From Thermococcus sp. M36 (lineage in GTDB: Archaea; Methanobacteriota_B; Thermococci; Thermococcales; Thermococcaceae), in assembly GCF_012027355.1 (NCBI RefSeq), contig NZ_SNUH01000001.1, positions 868,001-932,000 on the forward strand: DNA of 64,000 bases. The letters run 5' to 3'. Below are positions 36,067 through 44,491 of this stretch, piece by piece (within the stretch, counting starts at the first letter, position 1; each line of letters begins with the position of its first letter). The notes below the pieces were generated by a model. It did no database searches, was not told the DNA's origin, and saw only the letters and a program-made list of their open reading frames with translations. Both the position numbers and the translations under genes were made by a program.

Positions 36067-37131
36067 GTGGGTATCGGGGATGCAATCACACGCTTTTTGG
36101 AGCGCATTGGTAGCAAAACGATCGAAGTGGCAGAGCGTCCTGTCAGGAGAATGCCGACGGGAAAGAACGTCCAGGAAAGGCTCAGGGCCCTCAAGCAGCT
36201 CCAGAAAGAGATCTCTATTGAACGGGGCGAGGCTAAAGAAGAGGAGCAGCTTGAGGAGATACTTGAGTGGCACAGGCAGGAGATCCAGAAGCCCTTCGTG
36301 ACCAGGCTCGCTGAGGGGCTGCTCCGCTATTTCGGAGGGCCCGTCAGGACGATAACAGGATTCTTTAAGGGGCTAGAGGTTGACCTCTACAGGGCCAACA
36401 TGATGATGTCAAAGGAGCAGTACGTTGCCCTCATGCTCGTGGTTGCCATACTCGCGGGCCTGTTCGGGATTGCCTTCGCTTACCTCCTGTACCTCCCAGT
36501 GGACACGTCCCTCCTGATAGGTGTGCTCTCCTTTTTGGGGGCATTCATCTATATGCGCCAGTACCCGAGGATGGTGTGGAGGAAGAGGGTCTCTGAGGTG
36601 GAAAGAGCGATGCCCTACGCCCTCCGTCATATGGCATCCCTCCTCCGTGCTGGCGTTGGAATATCCGAGGCCATACTCTCCGTGGCAAGCGCAGATTACG
36701 GGCCGATTTCGGAGGAGTTCGAGCTCATACTGAGGGACATGCGAACGGGCTCCTCTTTTGAGGATGCTATCTCAAAATTTGAGGAGAAAATGGCCTCCGA
36801 GAACGTGAGCAGGGTCGTGAAGCAGATACTGAGGGCCATTAAGTTCGGTGGAAACCTATCGGACATACTGTATAAGCTCGCCGAGGACTTCTCCTTCGAG
36901 TACAGGATGAAGCTGATCGAGTACGTCCAGAAGATCAACGGAATAGCATTCGTGTACATGTTCCTGACCATAGTCATGCCGACGATGCTGGTCGTCGGAA
37001 TCATTGCGGGCTCCATCATGTCCAGAACTCTCATAATGCCGGTGGAGAGCCTGGCCACAATACTGTGGCTTGCGTTCCCTGCGATATCCCTGATAATAGT
37101 AAACATGATCAAGAAGGGAGAGCCGAGGTGA
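36067..37131 (+). CDS. TadC/GspF-like membrane protein 1
   Basis: About 354 residues: a long cytoplasmic charged N-terminus (1-110), then paired hydrophobic helices near 120-165, the type II secretion F domain (ALRHMASLLRAGVGISEAI and GSSFEDAISKFEEKM), and two C-terminal helices. It would form the inner-membrane core on which the ATPase acts. ATG 36052 overlaps the ATPase stop (ATGA), but GTG 36067 lies at good spacing from GGTGGTGG and is preferred; the difference is five residues. It pairs with the next gene, as TadB and TadC do. Confidence 0.85.
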   Translation: MGIGDAITRFLERIGSKTIEVAERPVRRMPTGKNVQERLRALKQLQKEISIERGEAKEEEQLEEILEWHRQEIQKPFVTRLAEGLLRYFGGPVRTITGFFKGLEVDLYRANMMMSKEQYVALMLVVAILAGLFGIAFAYLLYLPVDTSLLIGVLSFLGAFIYMRQYPRMVWRKRVSEVERAMPYALRHMASLLRAGVGISEAILSVASADYGPISEEFELILRDMRTGSSFEDAISKFEEKMASENVSRVVKQILRAIKFGGNLSDILYKLAEDFSFEYRMKLIEYVQKINGIAFVYMFLTIVMPTMLVVGIIAGSIMSRTLIMPVESLATILWLAFPAISLIIVNMIKKGEPR

Positions 37132-37136
37132 ATTGA

Positions 37137-38075
37137 ATGGCCGGAATATCATCCTTCATCACAGCGTTCCTCGAAAGGATTCTGCCGAAGAAGTGGCTCA
37201 GGAAGTACGAGCTTTTCATATACTCCGCCGGGATCAACTTTCTCTCGATAGAGTACATAGTGATATCCATTCTCTCTTCCGTTGTAGCCGCCCTTGCCAC
37301 GTACCTAGTCATGGCCTCCGCAGTGTACGCCGTGCTCTTGTCGGCGGCCGTTTTTGCTGGCATCGCCTTTGTGTACCCATACTGGAGAACCATCAGGCGT
37401 ATTGAGCAGATGGAAAAAATGCTGCCCGATGCCTTTTTCTACCTTGCCAGCTCTTTGAGGGCGGGCATATCCTTCTCCGAGGCTCTGGAAGAGCTCGCGA
37501 TGGCAAAGTTTGGAGCCCTGACTGAGGAGTTCAGGAAGACCGTTTCTGAAATCAGAAAAGGCCGCTCCACGGTTGATGCCATGAGGGCCTTCGCCCTGAG
37601 AAACAAAAGATCCCAGATACTCTACCGTTCGGTGATGATAATAATCGAGGCCCTCGAAAGGGGCGCCCCGATGAGCGACGTGCTGGTTTTTGTGGGCAAC
37701 GATGTGAGGGAGATACTGCGCATAAAGCAGGAGAGGAAGGCATCCACAGGGATGCAGACAATGTTCTTTATAATGACCAGCGGGTTTATAGGGCCCCTTA
37801 TAATGGGGGTCGTTGCCAAAGTTATGGGTTCCATCTCAGCCGGCGCCGTCTCCCAGACCCTCACCGCCGTCACGGGTTCCCAGGCCATATTTCCTGTGGA
37901 GGCGATTCAGAACGTCCTTCTTGGGTTTATTGTGCTGCAGGCGGTGGTCTCGGGCTTGGGGATAGGTGTAATAAGAGAAGGGAAGTATTCGGCAGGCCTC
38001 AAGTACAGCCTGCTCCTCGCGGTTCTTGGTGTAGTGACGTACAAGGTCACCGTCAGCGCCGGCATATCAATCTGA
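37137..38075 (+). CDS. TadC/GspF-like membrane protein 2
   Basis: 312 residues with the same fold as its upstream neighbour but a shorter N-terminus: helix pair at about 38-85, F domain with FYLASSLRAGISFSEALEELAMAKFG and ERGAPMSDVLVF, then helices near 210-235, 255-280 and 290-310. Two unlike TadC-type subunits are characteristic of Tad-like systems. It starts 5 bases after the previous stop, preceded by GAGGTGAATTG, and its end overlaps the convergent FKBP gene by 9 bases. No pilin gene follows. Confidence 0.85.
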   Translation: MAGISSFITAFLERILPKKWLRKYELFIYSAGINFLSIEYIVISILSSVVAALATYLVMASAVYAVLLSAAVFAGIAFVYPYWRTIRRIEQMEKMLPDAFFYLASSLRAGISFSEALEELAMAKFGALTEEFRKTVSEIRKGRSTVDAMRAFALRNKRSQILYRSVMIIIEALERGAPMSDVLVFVGNDVREILRIKQERKASTGMQTMFFIMTSGFIGPLIMGVVAKVMGSISAGAVSQTLTAVTGSQAIFPVEAIQNVLLGFIVLQAVVSGLGIGVIREGKYSAGLKYSLLLAVLGVVTYKVTVSAGISI

Positions 38076-38549
38076 GGCCCCGCTCTTCCCATCTTTCTGA
38101 ACGTCCACTATCTCGACCTCAAAGATAAGGGTCTTCCCTGCGAGCGGGTGGTTGAAGTCGAGGCTGACGTTCTCACCTTCGACCTTCGCTATCTTGGCTA
38201 TCCCCGAGTCGGTCATGACGTACATCCCTTCAACTGGCTCCAGGCCGGCCTGGATGAACTCCGAGATCGGGACTTCTATGACGAGCTCCGGGTTGGGCAT
38301 GCCGTAGGCCTTCTCCGGGGGTATCGTGATGGTATTCTTCTCCCCAATCTCCATGCCGATCAGGGCCTCGTCAAGGCCGGGAATTATCTCGCCAACTCCG
38401 ACGTTAACTCCGAGAGGGCCGTATTCCCTCTCCTCCACGTATATCCCGTTCTCCTTGGCGATGTCCTCGTAACTGGTATCAAAAACTTCACCGTTCTCAA
38501 ATCTGCCCACGTAGTGGAACACCACAAAATCTCCAGCTTCAATCTTCAT
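38067..38549 (-). CDS. FKBP-type peptidyl-prolyl isomerase (SlyD-like)
   Basis: 160-residue prolyl isomerase and chaperone. The FKBP core is split by an insert-in-flap domain, as in archaeal FKBP and SlyD: GDFVVFHYVGRFENGEVFDTSYE, then GVGEIIPGLDEALIGMEIGEKNTITIPPEKAYG, the insert, and DFNHPLAGKTLIFEVEIVDV. It acts in the cytoplasm. ATG 38549 (MKIEAGD) is chosen because it aligns with the usual family N-terminus; ATG 38564 would add five residues. Confidence 0.9.
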   Translation of the reverse strand: MKIEAGDFVVFHYVGRFENGEVFDTSYEDIAKENGIYVEEREYGPLGVNVGVGEIIPGLDEALIGMEIGEKNTITIPPEKAYGMPNPELVIEVPISEFIQAGLEPVEGMYVMTDSGIAKIAKVEGENVSLDFNHPLAGKTLIFEVEIVDVQKDGKSGASD

Positions 38550-38684
38550 TTCCTTCAACTCCAAAATTGTCTTCAGTGGGGACTTGCCCGGCTCCCTTAT
38601 AACGCTTTTGGTGTTTTTCCACTTCGGGCGATAAACACGGCAACTATATAAGGAACGTCACACCATTTAAAAACAGGTGATATC

Positions 38685-38978
38685 ATGGGGTACCTCTCTG
38701 AAACACTCAGGAGAGAATACAGCGACCTCGCTGTCAGGGACGTTTATTCCACGAAACTCGGGGATACCGATATTGAGATAATTGAGGTCTCAAAGGACGA
38801 CAAGAAGTTCATAGCAATGTTCCAGAGCCATCATGTAAAGGAGAACCTGTTCAGGTGGTCGCTGATAATAACCAGCGCCAAGCACACCAGAACCCTCAAG
38901 GGTATGGATACCGTGGAGGGCATCGAGCTCGCCCTTAAGTCGAGCGTTGAGGCGATGATTGCCGGGATGAAAGAGTAA
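38685..38978 (+). CDS. Small conserved protein of unknown function
   Basis: 97 residues, alternating strands and helices (LGDTDIEIIEVSKDDKKFIAMFQSHHVKENLFRWSLII and a C-terminal helix GIELALKSSVEAMIAGM). No cysteine cluster, signal or membrane segment is present. A clear TATA box (ACTATATAAGG, about 38642-38652) and GGTGATATC support a real, independently transcribed gene. No family was recognised. Confidence 0.75.
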   Translation: MGYLSETLRREYSDLAVRDVYSTKLGDTDIEIIEVSKDDKKFIAMFQSHHVKENLFRWSLIITSAKHTRTLKGMDTVEGIELALKSSVEAMIAGMKE

Positions 38979-38989
38979 AGAAAAGCACC

Positions 38990-39484
38990 TTACTCCTCAG
39001 GGAGGATGTAGTAAACGTAGTGCGGCCTGTTTGTTACCTCATCTATGAACACAACCGTCCCGGTCTTCGGGGGCTTGAGGTAGTGGATCTCCCCTTTTCT
39101 TGTGGTTATGGCCGCGAAGGCGTCCCCCGTTCTCACCCTGTTCCCCACGTTCGCTATCGGGGTTTTTGTGTATCCCTCCACGGGGAGCAGGAGCAGTTCA
39201 TCGTCCTTCTTCAGGTATATCCGTGTCCGCCCGTCAGGGAGAACCAGAACTGCATCTGCGAGCAGCTTCCCCTCCGTCCTGTCAACGTAGAGATAGAATC
39301 TGTCGTAAACTTCCTTCATGAGGAACTTGGAGCCCTCCACATCGATGAAGTCGGGAACTGTTTCGCCCTTCCTCAGCCATACCTCAACGTTCCCACTGAT
39401 GATCACGCAGTCTTTTATCGTCTTTCTCCCCTCAATGCACTCCTCCGGAGGAGCTTCAACGTAAAGCTTCGGAACCCTCTCCAC
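38990..39484 (-). CDS. DUF2118-like protein with a biotinyl/lipoyl-like fold
   Basis: About 164 residues. The C-terminal half (TPIANVGNRVRTGDAFAAITTRKGEIHYLKPPKTGTVVFIDEV) has the hammerhead pattern of biotinyl/lipoyl-like domains but lacks the modified Lys motif. This fits the archaeal DUF2118 family of unknown function. GTG 39484 is placed after GGTGATGAC; ATG 39490 lies inside that site. It is divergent from the DUF4129 operon and shares a 20-bp palindrome with it. Confidence 0.7.
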   Translation of the reverse strand: MERVPKLYVEAPPEECIEGRKTIKDCVIISGNVEVWLRKGETVPDFIDVEGSKFLMKEVYDRFYLYVDRTEGKLLADAVLVLPDGRTRIYLKKDDELLLLPVEGYTKTPIANVGNRVRTGDAFAAITTRKGEIHYLKPPKTGTVVFIDEVTNRPHYVYYILPEE

Positions 39485-39497
39485 CGTCATCACCTGA

Positions 39498-39517
39498 CTT
39501 TTACCTAGGGGTAAAAG
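39498..39517. promoter_or_regulatory. 20-bp perfect palindromic operator candidate
   Basis: CTTTTACC-TAGG-GGTAAAAG: two perfect 8-base arms around four bases, in the short divergent promoter between the DUF2118-like gene and the DUF4129 operon. It abuts a TATA-like CTTTTAAACC (39518-39527) for the rightward operon. It has the symmetry of a dimeric regulator site; the regulator is unknown. Confidence 0.45.
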
Positions 39518-39553
39518 CTTTTAAACCTGCTCTCTCTACACTTCTCGATAAAA

Positions 39554-40411
39554 ATGTCCACCAGGATAAAATTCTTAGCCCTCTTTGGACTGCTGTTTTC
39601 ACTGATGACGCTGATGGTTAACTACAGCACTGCCATATCAGAGGCTTCAACGGGCACTCCAGCCCGGTGGACGGGTGTTCTCGTGATGATCCTCGCAATA
39701 GTTGGCCTGTTCGTTATCGTCGGCGTCCTTCTGGGATGGAGAGATCCCTTCCAGAGGCTTGATTCTGGCGGTATCGGCCTTCTCGTCCGGTACATCGTGA
39801 TGATTGTAGGTGGACTGGGGATCACCCTCGTTCTGTACTTGATTCGGATGAATTCTACCCCAAAACTTCCCTCAAACAACACCACCGCATTGAACGGCTC
39901 GGTGAACGGTTCACTTCCCCTTCAGTCCACCACCCAATCTCCCGTCTACTACAATAACACTTCGCCGGCACCGACGAGGCAGTCTCTGCCGTCTCAGTAC
40001 CTTCTCTATGCCCTCCTTGTGGTTGCAATAGCGGTCTTTGCCTACCTTGCCGTGATTCAGTACCGCGAATACCTGCAGAAAAAGGAGCGTAAGGAGATGA
40101 AGCTTCGGGCTGAGCTGTTTGATAAAAAACTTGATGAGCTCGGCCTCGAAATGTTCGAGAACCCAAGAGAGGCCATCGTAGGGATATACAAGAACGCAGT
40201 TCTCTGGCTCAAATACCTCGGCGTGCCCTACGAGGAGAGCTGGACGCACTGGGAGCATGCCCGGCATGTAAAATACATGCACGATGCGTTCATCGAACTG
40301 ACGCGGCTCTTCGAAAAGGCAAAATATGCCCCTGAGAAAATAACGTGGGATGACGCCAGGAGGGCCCTCGAAGTTTACCGCACGATGCGGAGGGGTGTGA
40401 ATGAGGTTTAA
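39554..40411 (+). CDS. DUF4129-type membrane protein
   Basis: 285 residues. Three hydrophobic helices (about 5-28, 40-60 and 75-96) precede an external loop rich in Asn-x-Ser/Thr sequons (NNT, NGS, NGS, NNT). A fourth helix (about 148-168) leads to a cytoplasmic C-terminal domain with YLGVPYEESWTHWEHA and a run of helices, as in DUF4129. In bacteria and archaea this domain accompanies MoxR and DUF58 proteins, often at the end of a transglutaminase protein; here the transglutaminase is absent. First gene of the operon; the leader is only about 10 bases. Confidence 0.7.
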   Translation: MSTRIKFLALFGLLFSLMTLMVNYSTAISEASTGTPARWTGVLVMILAIVGLFVIVGVLLGWRDPFQRLDSGGIGLLVRYIVMIVGGLGITLVLYLIRMNSTPKLPSNNTTALNGSVNGSLPLQSTTQSPVYYNNTSPAPTRQSLPSQYLLYALLVVAIAVFAYLAVIQYREYLQKKERKEMKLRAELFDKKLDELGLEMFENPREAIVGIYKNAVLWLKYLGVPYEESWTHWEHARHVKYMHDAFIELTRLFEKAKYAPEKITWDDARRALEVYRTMRRGVNEV

Positions 40412-40853
40412 GGGGCACGTGCTTGCGATAGCCGTGATTCCTCTGCTCATCGCTATAATTGCCGGCTCCTACCTGGTTAGATGGCTCGCCGTTCTGGTGC
40501 TGGGCAGCCTTCTGGCCTTTCTCCTCTTCGGCCTTGAGATACGTGTTCCCCTTCCCAAGAGGGAACGCGAACTTAAGGTCGAGAGAAAAACAGACATTGA
40601 GAGGATGGTGACCCTCATAGAGCGCGCCAAGAAGGGGAAGGTGGCCCGTTCCATTCTTGAGGAGAAGATAGCGGAAATATATGCCACCCTCTCTGAGGAC
40701 TACAATCGGACGTTTCACTCGCTCACCTCCGAGCCCAACAAAGCCCTCAAAGCCCTCCGTTCGGAGGGGGATTTTCTCGATAACCTTGAAAAGGCCTTAA
40801 AAATTGTGGAGGAGGATCTCTATGAAAATAGAAGAGGTAAGCTCCAAGGGTAA
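40401..40853 (+). CDS. Small membrane protein of the MoxR/DUF58 operon
   Basis: 150 residues: two hydrophobic helices (about 8-25 and 28-46) and a cytoplasmic helical tail with ERMVTLIERAKKGKVARSILEEKIAEIYATL. It begins inside the previous gene (overlap of 11 bases) and ends inside the MoxR gene, so translation is coupled on both sides. No family was recognised beyond its constant association with MoxR operons. Confidence 0.65.
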   Translation: MRFKGHVLAIAVIPLLIAIIAGSYLVRWLAVLVLGSLLAFLLFGLEIRVPLPKRERELKVERKTDIERMVTLIERAKKGKVARSILEEKIAEIYATLSEDYNRTFHSLTSEPNKALKALRSEGDFLDNLEKALKIVEEDLYENRRGKLQG

Positions 40854-41775
40854 TGCCGTTCTTGAGGAGGTCAAGAAGGCAATAGTCGGAAAGGACGAGG
40901 TACTGAAGCTCATACTGACGACAATTTTGGCCGATGGGCACATACTCCTCGAAGACCTGCCCGGACTCGCCAAGACGCTCATGGCGAAGAGCTTCGCCAC
41001 CGCTCTGGGAGTCAAGTTCAAGCGCGTCCAGTTCACACCGGACCTTCTCCCCAGTGACATTCTCGGCGTCAGCGTCTTCAACCAGAAGACCCTCGAGTTC
41101 GAGTTTAAGAAGGGCCCGATTTTCACGAACATACTCCTTGCCGACGAGATCAACCGTGCCCCACCCAAGACCCAGTCCGCTTTACTTGAGGCCATGCAGG
41201 AAAGACAGGTCACCGTTGAGGGAAGCACATACGAGCTGGAGAGACCCTTCATAGTCGTCGCCACCCAGAACCCGATAGAGCAGGAGGGCACCTATCCACT
41301 CCCGGAGGCGCAGCTGGACAGGTTCCTTGTCAGGCTCCGTGTTGGCTATCCGAGCAGGCGTGAGGAAATCGAGATACTCCGGAGGAGGATGGCCAGGAAG
41401 AAGGAAGAGGTCGATATAACGCCTATCCTGACCCCCGAGGAAGTCGTTGAGATGCAGAGGACGATAGAGGACGTTTACGTCAGCGACGCGATCCTGGAGT
41501 ACATAACCGACATAGTCTTGGCGACGAGGGAGGACAAGAAGGAGATAGAGGTTGGTGCATCTCCCAGGGGAAGCCTTGCCCTGCTCAAGCTCTCTAGGGC
41601 GTACGCCGCTCTGGAGGGCAGGGACTACGTCATTCCCGACGACATAAAGGCCGTCGCCGTTCCGGCGCTGAGCCACAGGCTCATCCTCAAGAGGGAGCTG
41701 TGGTACACGAAGGTCAGCCAGGAGAGCATAATGGAGAAGCTCCTTGAGCGCGTTCCGGTTCCCAAGTTTGAGTGA
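40822..41775 (+). CDS. MoxR-family AAA+ ATPase
   Basis: 317-residue AAA+ protein that, by family analogy, remodels or activates partner protein complexes. It shows a Walker A variant LEDLPGLAKTLMAK (about residue 42), Walker B LLADEINRAPPKTQSALLEAM, sensor 1 VATQNPIEQEGTYPLPEAQLDRF, and a lid domain with SPRGSLALLKLSRAYA. ATG 40822 follows GGAGGATC; the upstream start at 40804 would lack a ribosome binding site. It sits between a membrane protein and DUF58, the classical partner. Confidence 0.92.
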   Translation: MKIEEVSSKGNAVLEEVKKAIVGKDEVLKLILTTILADGHILLEDLPGLAKTLMAKSFATALGVKFKRVQFTPDLLPSDILGVSVFNQKTLEFEFKKGPIFTNILLADEINRAPPKTQSALLEAMQERQVTVEGSTYELERPFIVVATQNPIEQEGTYPLPEAQLDRFLVRLRVGYPSRREEIEILRRRMARKKEEVDITPILTPEEVVEMQRTIEDVYVSDAILEYITDIVLATREDKKEIEVGASPRGSLALLKLSRAYAALEGRDYVIPDDIKAVAVPALSHRLILKRELWYTKVSQESIMEKLLERVPVPKFE

Positions 41776-41784
41776 GGTGAAAAG

Positions 41785-43083
41785 GTGCAGGCCCAACCCC
41801 CGCTCTATGGTCATTCCGTCCCGGTCGAGGAAAGGGAGGAAGAGCCTACGGACAAGATGCTCCCAACGGAGAAGGCAGAGGAGATTCTCATCGCACTCTG
41901 GCTCATCGTTATGTTCGCCTTCCTTCTCCTGCGCTGGGAGCTGGTCTATCTGACGCTTCCGATAATCTGGCTCCTCTTCGTGGCAGTGTTCTTCTTCAAA
42001 CCGCGCCTCAACGTTGAGATAGAACGCCTGATCCCCCACAACCGCTTCCTTGAAGGGACTGAAATTGAGATAGTCCTCAGGATCAAGTCCCATGAGAGGA
42101 TACCCACCCTGAAGATCACCGAAGACATACCCCCCGGCTTAGAGCTGGTGGAGGGACACAGAGAGCACGTCCTCTCCCTCCGGCCGGGAGAGGAGAGGGA
42201 GATAAGGTACAGGGTTCGCGTCAGGAGGGGAATCCACGAGTTCAACTGGGTAAAGCTGCGCTACCGCGATCCATTCGGCTTCTTCAGGGTTGACAAGAAG
42301 ATAGACGTCTACAGCGAGATAGTGGGCGTTCCAATAATCACGGACGTTCCAACGCCCTACTCCACCAAGGGAACGAAGATAACCGTCGGCCCACTCCCTT
42401 CTCCGGGGGTCGGTGAGGGGGTTGAGTTCCACGCAATCAGGGAGTACCAGCCGGGAGACCCGCTCAAGATAATCAACTGGAAGGCCACCGCAAGAACGGG
42501 CAGAATAATGGCCAACGAGTACGAGAGCGAGCGCAAGGTTGATGTCGTCTTCATAGTGGACGCATCCTACACCGGCAGGCTCGTCTTTGACCACCTCGTT
42601 CGCGCTGCGGCTTCCCTCATGCTCAACGCCCTCAACAACGGAACCAGTTTTGGTCTCCTGCTCGCGGAAGACGTTCCGCTCTGGATTCGCGTTGACTACG
42701 GCAAAAGGCACTTCTTCAAGTGCATAGACTTCCTGAGCACCGCCAAACCCGACAAAAACAACAGGATAGCCTACCAGGTCGAGCACCTGATAAAGGCACG
42801 CTTCCCTGCTAAAGCCCAGCTGTTATACTTCTCCCCCCTCCTCACAGAGGAGAGCAGGGAGGCGCTTAAAATAACGGCCCGGTACGGCTACAACGTCGTG
42901 GTCATAAGTCCGAATCCCTACACCGCCGTCGAGCCGAAGAGCCGCGAGGAGGAGCTGGCGGTGAAGCTTCTGATACTCCAAAGGAAGGCGATGCTGATGA
43001 AGATGTCTGCCTACGGCATCATTATCGACTGGGATGTCAGAAAACCTCTGGAGGCGGCGATAGCGGAGGTGGTTGGGCTATGA
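41785..43083 (+). CDS. DUF58 membrane protein (VWA-like)
   Basis: 432 residues: two membrane helices (about 33-52 and 55-73), an extracellular beta domain, and a DUF58 signature region (GEGVEFHAIREYQPGDPLKIINWKATARTGRIMANEYESE, about 212-250). A VWA-like domain follows with VVFIVDASYTGRLVF. DUF58 proteins work with MoxR ATPases. The GTG start follows GGTGAAAAG. Its end overlaps the next gene (ATGA). Confidence 0.9.
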   Translation: MQAQPPLYGHSVPVEEREEEPTDKMLPTEKAEEILIALWLIVMFAFLLLRWELVYLTLPIIWLLFVAVFFFKPRLNVEIERLIPHNRFLEGTEIEIVLRIKSHERIPTLKITEDIPPGLELVEGHREHVLSLRPGEEREIRYRVRVRRGIHEFNWVKLRYRDPFGFFRVDKKIDVYSEIVGVPIITDVPTPYSTKGTKITVGPLPSPGVGEGVEFHAIREYQPGDPLKIINWKATARTGRIMANEYESERKVDVVFIVDASYTGRLVFDHLVRAAASLMLNALNNGTSFGLLLAEDVPLWIRVDYGKRHFFKCIDFLSTAKPDKNNRIAYQVEHLIKARFPAKAQLLYFSPLLTEESREALKITARYGYNVVVISPNPYTAVEPKSREEELAVKLLILQRKAMLMKMSAYGIIIDWDVRKPLEAAIAEVVGL

Positions 43084-43502
43084 AGATTAAGAGAAGGCTC
43101 TATTCCCTCATACCGCTGGTTCTCCTCTTCGTTCTTCTCGGGATGCTCGACATCAAAACTCTCCTGCTGGTGCCGCTGGCCCTCATGGCCCTTCAGTGGT
43201 ACTTCATCGGCACGCTTTTCCTGCTGGCGACGGCGGTGTTTCTCATCTACACGAAAACGGGCGGTCTCTACGGTCTGACCGTAATGGCGCTGACCCTGCT
43301 TGCCCTTGAGATGGGCTATCTTGACAGGGAGCGCGCTCCAAGGGATCACTACCTCATCCTGATCGCGGCGGTGGCAATGTCCTTCCCGACCTATTTGCTG
43401 ATGTCAATGCTCTCCCCCGCGCTCCCAAGGTTTGAGGTAACTGCACTGGCCGCTCTGCTCCTAGTGGTGCTGTACCTCTTTGCCCGGTTTGCGACGTCTT
43501 AG
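43080..43502 (+). CDS. Small polytopic membrane protein, last gene of the MoxR operon
   Basis: 140 residues, almost entirely hydrophobic: about five helices (8-28, 30-45, 47-75, 92-110 and 118-138). It starts by ATGA overlap with DUF58 and ends 4 bases into the convergent PfkB gene. No family was recognised; conservation of such a gene after DUF58 suggests a membrane subunit. Confidence 0.65.
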   Translation: MKIKRRLYSLIPLVLLFVLLGMLDIKTLLLVPLALMALQWYFIGTLFLLATAVFLIYTKTGGLYGLTVMALTLLALEMGYLDRERAPRDHYLILIAAVAMSFPTYLLMSMLSPALPRFEVTALAALLLVVLYLFARFATS

Positions 43503-44332
43503 ATGCTCCAGCTCCCCGTTTTTTTCAGAACCTCCCTGGCCCTCTCCAATCCTTTTTTAACGCAGTCCTCAACGGGTGCGCCCCTAGAGTACATCGCCAG
43601 AAAGCCGCCCGCGAAGGCATCCCCCGCACCGGTGGGGTCAACGATTTCCTCGGGGCTTATAGGGAGTGCCGAAAACTCCCTGAACTCGCCATCGTAGACG
43701 AGAACCCCTCTCTCACCGCGCGTTATTACAACCAGCCTTGCTCCCCACCCGTGCAGTATTTTAGCGGCTTCTTCCACGGTTGGAGCCTTAGTTATCGTCA
43801 GAGCCTCTCTCTCGTTGGGGAATACCACTTCGACCCTTGAGACTATTTCCCTCATGAGGCCGGTCTTTTCGGCGTAGTCGTCGATGTAAGTCGGGTTGAA
43901 ATCGAGGCTTACCGTTTTGCCTTCGAGTCTTTTTAGGGCTTTGAGCTGTTCCTCCGGCGGAATCGGGGCTATGTGGAATAGGCTGGCGTCCATGTATTCC
44001 TCCGGAATTGGGGTTTCTCCCATGTTCTGGGCAACCCCCATGTCAACCGGCGCATCCACGGTTCCATCTTGGTGGTAAATCATGTATATGTGAATCGTCC
44101 TGCCGGGCAGGATTTGAACGCCCCTAATGTCAAGAAGGGAGGAGAGCTTTTCGAGCCATTCCTTCGGAAAGTCCTCACCCACCTTGGTTACCAGACCAAC
44201 CTTTGCACCGGCCAGCGCGGCGGAAGTGGCCACGGCCGCCGCTGCACCCCCGGGGTACAGTATCTCGTCCTTTTCGGGAAACCTGATGTGGTCTATTGAG
44301 ACGTGGCCGAGCACCGCCAGGTCAAGCTTCAT
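43499..44332 (-). CDS. PfkB-family carbohydrate/nucleoside kinase
   Basis: 277-residue ribokinase-like kinase. The N-terminal GHVSIDHIRF and GGAAAAVATSAALAGAKVGLVTKVG, and the C-terminal signature DPTGAGDAFAGGFLA (anion hole and catalytic Asp), place it in PfkB. The substrate could be a sugar, nucleoside or sugar phosphate; Thermococcales have several such kinases and sequence alone does not decide. ATG 44332 lies two bases after GGTGATG (44335-44341); in-frame starts farther upstream would add a Lys/Arg/Val stretch not typical of the family. Confidence 0.85.
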   Translation of the reverse strand: MKLDLAVLGHVSIDHIRFPEKDEILYPGGAAAAVATSAALAGAKVGLVTKVGEDFPKEWLEKLSSLLDIRGVQILPGRTIHIYMIYHQDGTVDAPVDMGVAQNMGETPIPEEYMDASLFHIAPIPPEEQLKALKRLEGKTVSLDFNPTYIDDYAEKTGLMREIVSRVEVVFPNEREALTITKAPTVEEAAKILHGWGARLVVITRGERGVLVYDGEFREFSALPISPEEIVDPTGAGDAFAGGFLAMYSRGAPVEDCVKKGLERAREVLKKTGSWSI

Positions 44333-44491
44333 GATCATCACCAGCACTCGCTTTTTCACAGACTTGTGCCCACCCCTTTAAGCGATTTCCGGTCTGAGTA
44401 ATCGGCTTCTACCCGCACGTTTAGATGAACGTCGAAAAGGTTAAAAGAGCCGGAGCGGAAGCTTTTATCAAAGAAGAACGGGGTGGTTTCA

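Noticed and set aside
34451-36085. Open frame of 544 codons antisense to the secretion ATPase
   Set aside because: It is the mirror of a GC-rich conserved gene; the translation is rich in His, Tyr, Gly and Leu without any recognisable motif, and the plus-strand ATPase has intact Walker and His boxes.
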